Under the pieces are notes generated by a model. It was given only the letters and a program-made list of their open reading frames with translations, searched no databases and was not told the DNA's origin. A DNA stretch of 64,000 nt from positions 1 to 64,000 of the forward strand of contig SVFZ01000106.1 in the NCBI GenBank assembly GCA_015056585.1, given 5' to 3'. The position numbers and the translations under genes were made by a program. The stretch's first letter is position 1. Every line of letters starts with the position of its first letter. The stretch comes from Butyrivibrio sp. (lineage in GTDB: Bacteria > Bacillota > Clostridia > Lachnospirales > Lachnospiraceae). Shown here in pieces: positions 58,658 through 64,000 of this stretch.

Positions 58658-60262
58658 ATGAGCAATACGAAAGAAACTATAAATGAAATAAATAAGCGTC
58701 GTACCTTTGCCATTATTTCCCACCCGGATGCAGGTAAGACAACACTTACGGAGAAATTCCTCCTTTACGGCGGAGCCATCAATATGGCCGGCAGTGTAAA
58801 GGGTAAGGCAACAGCAAGGCATGCGGTTTCTGACTGGATGGAGATTGAGAAGCAGAGAGGTATTTCTGTAACATCATCAGTTCTTCAGTTCAATTTTGAA
58901 GGCTGCTGCATCAATATTCTTGATACACCGGGACACCAGGATTTCTCTGAGGATACCTACAGAACACTTATGGCAGCGGATTCGGCAGTAATGGTAATCG
59001 ACGCAAGTAAGGGTGTTGAGGCTCAGACCAGAAAGCTTTTCAAGGTTTGTGCTATGAGCCACATTCCGATCTTTACATTCATCAATAAGCTTGACCGTGA
59101 TGCCATGGATACTTTTGACCTTCTTGATGACATAGAGAACAATCTTGGAATTGCTACATGTCCTATGAACTGGCCTATCGGTTCAGGTAAGAACTTCAAG
59201 GGTATCTATGATAGAAGAGAGGCACATATCGTTACTTTTTCTGAGACTCAGAAGGGTACCAAAGAGGGAAAAGAGACCTTTATAAGCCTTGATGATAAGG
59301 CTGGAATTGATGCTGAAGTCGGACAGGAAGCTTTTGAAAAACTTCAGAATGAGATTGAACTTCTTGATGGAGCCGGAGCACAGTATGATCTTGAAAAAGT
59401 AAGAGCAGGTGAGCTTACTCCTGTTTTCTTCGGATCAGCTCTTCAGAACTTTGGTGTTGAGCTGTTCCTTCACCATTTCCTTAAGATGGCCACACCTCCG
59501 ACAGGAAGAACATCTGCTGATGGAGAGAAAATAGATCCGTTTGAGAGAGATTTTTCTGCGTTTGTATTCAAGATTCAGGCAAACATGAATAAGGCACACA
59601 GGGACAGGATTGCATTCATGAGAATCTGTTCCGGAAGATATGATGCCGACAAGGAAGTTAAGCACGTTCAGAGCGGTAAGGTCATGAGACTTTCACAGCC
59701 ACAGCAGCTTATGGCTGATGAGCGTAAGATACTGTCAGAGGCTTATGCAGGCGATATCATGGGTGTATTTGATCCCGGTATTTTCTCAATAGGTGATACA
59801 GTATGCATGCCTAAGGATACAATTGTTTACGAGGGAATTCCTACTTTCGCACCTGAGCATTTTGCAAGGGTTCGTCAGGTAGATACCATGAAACGTAAGC
59901 AGTTCGTAAAGGGTATTACGCAGATAGCGCAAGAAGGTGCAATTCAGATTTTCCAGGAGTACAATACCGGTCTTGAGGAAATAATTGTAGGTGTTGTAGG
60001 TGTTCTTCAGTTTGACGTATTGAAATTCAGGCTCCAGAGTGAGTACAAAGTAGATATAATTCTTGAGAATCTTCCGTATGAGTACATCAGATGGGTAGAC
60101 AATGAGGATGTAGATATGTCTTCACTTGTGGGAACATCGGATATGAAGAAGATCAAGGATATGCACGACAGACCACTTCTTTTGTTCATCAATGAGTGGA
60201 GTGTAGGTATGACAATGGATAGAAACAAGGGCCTTGTTCTTTCTGAATTTAAGAAGAACTAA
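58658..60262 (+). CDS. prfC: Peptide chain release factor 3
   Basis: RF3 is a GTPase that recycles RF1 and RF2 from the ribosome. 534 residues. The G domain has SHPDAGKTTL (21-30), RGISVTSSVLQF, DTPGHQDFSEDTYRTL and NKLDRDAMD; domain II and the C-terminal RF3 domain follow (VGVLQFDVLKFRLQSEYKVDIILENLPYEYIRWV). RF3 is distinguished from EF-G by this C-terminal domain and by length. AAGGA precedes the ATG. The gene is monocistronic by context. Confidence 0.96.
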   Translation: MSNTKETINEINKRRTFAIISHPDAGKTTLTEKFLLYGGAINMAGSVKGKATARHAVSDWMEIEKQRGISVTSSVLQFNFEGCCINILDTPGHQDFSEDTYRTLMAADSAVMVIDASKGVEAQTRKLFKVCAMSHIPIFTFINKLDRDAMDTFDLLDDIENNLGIATCPMNWPIGSGKNFKGIYDRREAHIVTFSETQKGTKEGKETFISLDDKAGIDAEVGQEAFEKLQNEIELLDGAGAQYDLEKVRAGELTPVFFGSALQNFGVELFLHHFLKMATPPTGRTSADGEKIDPFERDFSAFVFKIQANMNKAHRDRIAFMRICSGRYDADKEVKHVQSGKVMRLSQPQQLMADERKILSEAYAGDIMGVFDPGIFSIGDTVCMPKDTIVYEGIPTFAPEHFARVRQVDTMKRKQFVKGITQIAQEGAIQIFQEYNTGLEEIIVGVVGVLQFDVLKFRLQSEYKVDIILENLPYEYIRWVDNEDVDMSSLVGTSDMKKIKDMHDRPLLLFINEWSVGMTMDRNKGLVLSEFKKN

Positions 60263-60333
60263 TTGGACTTATCGTTTCTTTAGATGCTGCAGTCACTTAA
60301 GCAGCAATGATGCTTTTCGGGGGAATACTTAGG

Positions 60334-61818
60334 GTGAGATTATTACTTTTTAAAAAGAGAATAGTTTCTATTTTAGGCATTCTTTTATCTGTTGCCCTTT
60401 TAACCGGCTGCCAGTATTCGAGCCTTGATGAATATCTGGAACTGCTCGGAATGAAGGACTCTTATCATGATGAGCCGGCAGATGGCGAAACATATACGGA
60501 AAGTACATATTCTGATACAGACAGCTCCTATGAAAGTTTCAGCGATGATACTAAAGAGGAGAGCGACTCTTATTCTACAGACCCGGATGATTACCTGGAT
60601 GAGAGTCTGATTGCCGGAATCGAAGAGAGCATGCCGGATTATGACAGCGATGAAGCTGCAGATGACAGTTCGGTGGAAGATGGCATATTTTTTTCCACCT
60701 ACAAAGCACTTACTGAGTCTGAGCTAAATGAAGAGATGAAGGCTGCAAGAGATAAGGCCGGAATCACTAACGAGAGCCTTGACAAGCTCAAGGAATCTCA
60801 GCAGGGGCTTTATGCCTATGAGAGGCTTACAAACTCCGGCAAGACTCTTTATGTGGAAATCCTGTCAATCCTTCAGAGCATGGCGGAAAACGTCCCTGTC
60901 TCAACTACCAGCAGTGATGCGATAGATCTGGTTTTTAATTATGTTATGCTTGATCATCCGGAGATTTTCTATGTGGATGGTTACAAGTACACGAATTACA
61001 CTGTGGGCGATGAGATCACAAAGGTCAGTTTTTCCGGAAACTACACTTATAGCAGTGATGAGGTGGCAAGGAGGCAGTCGCTTATTAATCAGGCAGTTAA
61101 CGAATGCCTTGCGGGAGCTCCTTCTTCTACGGATGATTACTATGCTGTAAAGTACATATATGAGTATCTTATTCAGAATACCGAATATGATGCCAGCAAT
61201 CCGGATAATCAGAATATCTGCTCGGTTTTTATTGATAAAAGAAGTGTTTGCAACGGATATGCCAAGGCGGCTCAGTATCTTCTCAACAAATTGGGAATAC
61301 AGACGCTCCTTGTAACCGGAACTGTCAATACCAAGAAGGCGAGGAACGTTCGCCATGCGTGGAATATAGTTCTTTGCAATGACCTGTACTATCATTTTGA
61401 CGCAACCTGGGGGGATTCCTCCTATCAGGTTGGAAATGGCGAGAGTGCAGATGCCACAAAGCTTCCTGCAGTTAATTATGATTATCTTAATGTAACTACA
61501 GATGAGATACTCAAAAACCACACAATATCAGATGATATTTACCTTCCTACCTGTGGCAGCATGAACGACAATTACTATGTCAGAGAGGATGAGTATTTCA
61601 CCACAACAGAAATGGCTCTGGTAAAAGAGCTGTTTGACAGAAGGTACAATGACGGAAGCGAAAGCGTCGTCATGAAGTGTGCAAATAAAGATATATACAA
61701 TACATTTTTTAACCAGCTTATTACTGAAAGAGGTGTATTTGACTGCATGCAGGGCGATACATCCACGGTATCCTATACTACTTTTGAAGATACCAACACT
61801 ATAATCTTTTGGCTGTGA
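60334..61818 (+). CDS. Transglutaminase-like lipoprotein
   Basis: 494 residues. A lipoprotein signal ends in LLTGC (Cys24). An acidic, Ser/Tyr/Asp-rich linker (about 30-120) precedes a folded region. The transglutaminase-like catalytic triad is intact: Cys306 in RSVCNGYAKA, His341 in RHAWNIV and Asp356 in HFDATWGD. Proteins of this fold act as proteases, peptidoglycan-related hydrolases or crosslinkers; the substrate is unknown. The GTG at 60334 is chosen because GGGGGAA is 9 bases upstream; earlier in-frame ATGs add an unlikely leader. Confidence 0.85.
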   Translation: MRLLLFKKRIVSILGILLSVALLTGCQYSSLDEYLELLGMKDSYHDEPADGETYTESTYSDTDSSYESFSDDTKEESDSYSTDPDDYLDESLIAGIEESMPDYDSDEAADDSSVEDGIFFSTYKALTESELNEEMKAARDKAGITNESLDKLKESQQGLYAYERLTNSGKTLYVEILSILQSMAENVPVSTTSSDAIDLVFNYVMLDHPEIFYVDGYKYTNYTVGDEITKVSFSGNYTYSSDEVARRQSLINQAVNECLAGAPSSTDDYYAVKYIYEYLIQNTEYDASNPDNQNICSVFIDKRSVCNGYAKAAQYLLNKLGIQTLLVTGTVNTKKARNVRHAWNIVLCNDLYYHFDATWGDSSYQVGNGESADATKLPAVNYDYLNVTTDEILKNHTISDDIYLPTCGSMNDNYYVREDEYFTTTEMALVKELFDRRYNDGSESVVMKCANKDIYNTFFNQLITERGVFDCMQGDTSTVSYTTFEDTNTIIFWL

Positions 61819-61845
61819 CTGTCACTGTTATTTTATGCATATTCA

Positions 61846-61854
61846 TGGTATAAT
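61846..61854 (+). promoter_or_regulatory. Extended -10 promoter before the Asp23 gene
   Basis: TGGTATAAT (61846-61854) is a perfect extended -10 element. The -35 region is weak. It lies about 40 bases before the start codon and would drive the Asp23-nusB-xseA unit. Confidence 0.6.
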
Positions 61855-61895
61855 TATTCAGTGATGGCATCTATTTTAATGAAGAGGTGTATTAA

Positions 61896-62249
61896 ATGGG
61901 AAAAGAATTAGCAGAGATCGGATCAGTTAAAATTGCAGATGATGTAGTTGCAAGGATTGCTGCGCTTGCGGCCCTTGAGGTTGACGGGGTTTCAGCTATG
62001 GCAGGCAATTATACAAGCGATGTACTTGAGAAAGTAAGCCGCAAGAACCTTTCAAAGGGAGCGAAAGTAATGCTGAGTGCTTCTGAAGTTAAAGTTGACC
62101 TTGCGCTTATGATGGCTTACGGCTTTAACATCCCTGCGACATGTCAGCAGGCACAGACTCGTGTTAAATCCACAATAGAGAATATGACCGGACTTGCTGT
62201 AACAGATGTAAATATCAGAATTGCCGGAATTACAATGCCTGAGGCATAA
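61896..62249 (+). CDS. Asp23/Gls24 family protein
   Basis: 117 residues with the full Asp23 pattern: GSVKIADDVVARIAALAALEVDGVSAMAG, then GAKVMLSASEVKVDLALMMAYGFNIPATCQQAQTRVKSTIENMTGLAVTDVNIRIAGI. Members are envelope-stress proteins in Firmicutes, often anchored by AmaP, and one (YqhY) is linked to fatty acid synthesis. The location before nusB matches YqhY, which lies before nusB in Bacillus. AGAGGTG precedes the ATG. Confidence 0.92.
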   Translation: MGKELAEIGSVKIADDVVARIAALAALEVDGVSAMAGNYTSDVLEKVSRKNLSKGAKVMLSASEVKVDLALMMAYGFNIPATCQQAQTRVKSTIENMTGLAVTDVNIRIAGITMPEA

Positions 62250-62318
62250 AGACATATCATATTTGGCGCTGCATTATAGGTGCCATAAATTTTTATTTTA
62301 AACAGAATGGATGTTACT

Positions 62319-62720
62319 ATGAACAGAACTGAACTGAGAGAGCAGATATTTCAACTGCTTTTCCGTGTTGAATTTAATACCCCTGAAGAGATGTCTGAGC
62401 AGGAGGAACTCTTTACAACCACAGGCGATACAGAGTTTACCAAGACTGATGCGGACTATATCAGGGATAAATATGAGAAGATAGCAGAGAAGCTCCCCGA
62501 GATCGATGCAGCCATCAATGAGAAGACAGAGGGCTGGAATACAGATCGTATGGCTAAAGTTGAGCTGACAATCATCAGGCTTGCAGTATACGAGATCAAA
62601 TTTGATGAGACAGTTCCTACCGGAGTTGCTATCAATGAAGCTGTTGAGCTTGCCAAGAAGTTTGGCCAGGATGGCTCACCGGCATTTGTAAATGGAGTGT
62701 TGGCTAAATTTGCGCAGTGA
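62319..62720 (+). CDS. nusB: Transcription antitermination factor NusB
   Basis: NusB binds BoxA RNA with NusE and promotes rRNA antitermination. 133 residues, all-helical: RTELREQIFQLLFRVEFNTPEE at the start and TDRMAKVELTIIRLAVYEIKFDETVPTGVAINEAVELAKKFGQDGSPAFVNGVLAKF at the end, the classic C-terminal signature. The ATG at 62319 is preferred over 62307 because GGA is suitably spaced and the family starts here. Its end overlaps xseA. Confidence 0.95.
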   Translation: MNRTELREQIFQLLFRVEFNTPEEMSEQEELFTTTGDTEFTKTDADYIRDKYEKIAEKLPEIDAAINEKTEGWNTDRMAKVELTIIRLAVYEIKFDETVPTGVAINEAVELAKKFGQDGSPAFVNGVLAKFAQ

Positions 62721-63921
62721 ATATACAGTCACACAGGTCAATTCTTACATTAAAAATATGTTTACCCAGGACTTCCTCCTTCAGGGTGTAACAGTCAAGG
62801 GAGAGGTCAGCAACTGCAAATACCATTCCTCAGGACACATATACTTTACCTTAAAGGATAAGGGCGGAGCTATTGCTTGTGTCATGTTTAGGACAGACAA
62901 AGAGCGGGGCGGCCTTAAGTTTGCCATGCAGGAGGGCCAGCAGGTCAAGGTTTCCGGTAAGATTGACGTATATGAAAGAGATGGCAAGTACCAGCTCTAT
63001 GCTAGGCAGATAGAACTAGACGGAGCAGGTGCTCTTTATGAGCGCTTTGAAGAGTTAAAAAAGAGACTTCAGGAATCAGGCATGTTTGCAGATGAGTACA
63101 AGCAGCCGATTCCATCATACATACAGACTCTCGGTGTTGTTACAGCGCCTACCGGTGCAGCAGTACGTGATATCATAAATGTTGCCACTAGGAGGAATCC
63201 ACATATCCAGATTATTCTTTATCCTGCCATTGTTCAGGGTGATCAGGCTCCCGAGAGCATTGTAAGAGGAATTGAGACTCTTACAAGGAAAAATGTCGAC
63301 GTGATCATTGTAGGACGAGGCGGAGGTTCTATAGAAGATTTATGGGCTTTCAATGAGGAAGTGGTCGCACAGGCTATTTTCGATTGCCCGATTCCTATTA
63401 TTTCAGCAGTTGGACATGAGACAGATACAACCATAGCAGACTATGTGGCTGACAGAAGAGCACCTACTCCTTCTGCGGCGGCAGAGCTTGCAGTTTTTGA
63501 GTATGACAGATTCCTTCAGGATCTTCAGGACTATTCTTTTACGTTAAACAGAGCCGTCAGCAGGAAGATAACAGCTCTTAAGATGCTTGAGGACCGCTAT
63601 AAGGAGAGTTTAAGGCTCCTTAGTCCTGCAGGAAGGATAAAAGACAGGCTTCTTAGGCTGGATCAGTATCAGGATGCACTGGCATCTCTTATGGAAAAAA
63701 AGATCTTAAGCTTAAGACACAGACTTGACCTTGATATAGAAAAGCTAAAGGGTTTATCGCCTCTTGACAGGCTTAAGGGCGGATACTCCTATGTTTCCGA
63801 TGAAAATGGTCAGAACATCAGAAGTATAGAGAAAGTAAAGCCGGGAGATAAGCTGTCAATATACGTTACAGATGGCGTTATCGATGCTACTGTAAACGGG
63901 ACAGAAAATGTATCTTTCTAG
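62710..63921 (+). CDS. xseA: Exodeoxyribonuclease VII large subunit
   Basis: XseA with XseB degrades single-stranded DNA from both ends. 403 residues: an OB fold at about 18-100 (GVTVKGEVSNCKYHSSGHIYFTLKDKGGAIACVMF), then the catalytic domain with GAAVRDIINVATRRNP, IIVGRGGGSIEDLWAFNEE, SAVGHETDTTIADYVADRRAPTPSAAAELAV, and a helical region ending in a small C-terminal domain. TTG at 62710 (GGAG 12 bases upstream) is taken as start since the family begins with a short YTVTQVN stretch; an ATG at 62692 is the alternative, without a ribosome-binding site. Confidence 0.94.
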   Translation: MRSEYTVTQVNSYIKNMFTQDFLLQGVTVKGEVSNCKYHSSGHIYFTLKDKGGAIACVMFRTDKERGGLKFAMQEGQQVKVSGKIDVYERDGKYQLYARQIELDGAGALYERFEELKKRLQESGMFADEYKQPIPSYIQTLGVVTAPTGAAVRDIINVATRRNPHIQIILYPAIVQGDQAPESIVRGIETLTRKNVDVIIVGRGGGSIEDLWAFNEEVVAQAIFDCPIPIISAVGHETDTTIADYVADRRAPTPSAAAELAVFEYDRFLQDLQDYSFTLNRAVSRKITALKMLEDRYKESLRLLSPAGRIKDRLLRLDQYQDALASLMEKKILSLRHRLDLDIEKLKGLSPLDRLKGGYSYVSDENGQNIRSIEKVKPGDKLSIYVTDGVIDATVNGTENVSF

Positions 63922-63981
63922 ATTCAGGTCTTTTGATTTTTGCTTTAGCGATGATAAGTAATATTTTTTTCAGGAGAAAAA

Positions 63982-64000
63982 ATGGCAGCAAAGAAAACAG
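63982..64000 (+). CDS. Start of the next gene, probably xseB (partial)
   Basis: ATG at 63982 preceded by AGGAG (63972-63976), with only MAAKKT visible before the window ends. The place after xseA suggests the exonuclease VII small subunit, but this rests on context only. Confidence 0.5.

Overview
The window looks like chromosomal DNA of a Gram-positive anaerobe of the Clostridia, most likely family Lachnospiraceae (Butyrivibrio or Pseudobutyrivibrio-like). This is inferred from gene content and order: a MraZ-led division and cell-wall cluster, rlmB followed by a sigma-H gene, a nusA-ylxR-ylxQ-infB-rbfA block, class B sortase, QueH, several c-di-GMP proteins, tRNA genes without encoded CCA, and frequent GTG and TTG starts. 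No phage, plasmid, insertion sequence or CRISPR array was seen. Nearly all genes lie on the + strand; the exceptions are an XRE regulator with a membrane protein (11154-11891) and tRNA-Met (28663-28736). Layout: 1-11058 holds the end of lgt and a compact dcw cluster (mraZ, rsmH, ftsL, pbpB, mraY, murD, ftsW, divIB, ftsZ), without murE, murF, murG, murC or ftsA. 11154-12813 holds the minus-strand pair and nrdR with tandem NrdR-box-like sites. 12948-18213 is a five-gene peptide or nickel type ABC importer behind a strong promoter with an overlapping palindrome. 18374-23283 holds an unknown gene, an aroE-aroK fusion, queH and argS. 23544-36226 is an accessory stretch: MATE exporter, two EAL proteins, L,D-transpeptidase, thioesterase, tRNA-Met, PAP2 phosphatase, GH13 amylase, acetyltransferase, CarD-like regulator and sortase B. 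36362-45821 holds alaX-azlC-azlD, ispF, cysS, mrnC, rlmB, sigH and two large membrane glycosyltransferases. 45959-63921 holds tRNA-Glu, the rimP-nusA-rnpM-ylxQ-infB-rbfA-nrnA-truB-ribF-rpsO-pnp translation and RNA block, prfC, a transglutaminase-like lipoprotein, an Asp23 protein, nusB, xseA and the first codons of the next gene, probably xseB. The most unusual content is between genes. Two copies of a modular structured element (23301-23439 downstream of argS, 46213-46357 in the leader of rimP-nusA) align without gaps over 89 nt with twelve differences. All twelve fall in predicted helices, and eight of them form four compensatory base-pair exchanges. This is good evidence for a conserved RNA (or cruciform) fold with repeated tandem G-A modules and a bulged GCTTGC-tipped hairpin. 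Related words and hairpins recur at 51777-51838 (infB-rbfA), 53339-53472 (nrnA-truB, a giant palindrome ending in a U tract) and 58362-58448 (after pnp, with 19-bp tandem repeats). Other regulatory features include a four-repeat MraZ operator, tandem repeats running into the start codon of the MATE gene, a likely leaderless EAL gene, a terminator whose loop is the stop codon of a carD-like gene, and matching hairpin leaders on the two tRNA genes.
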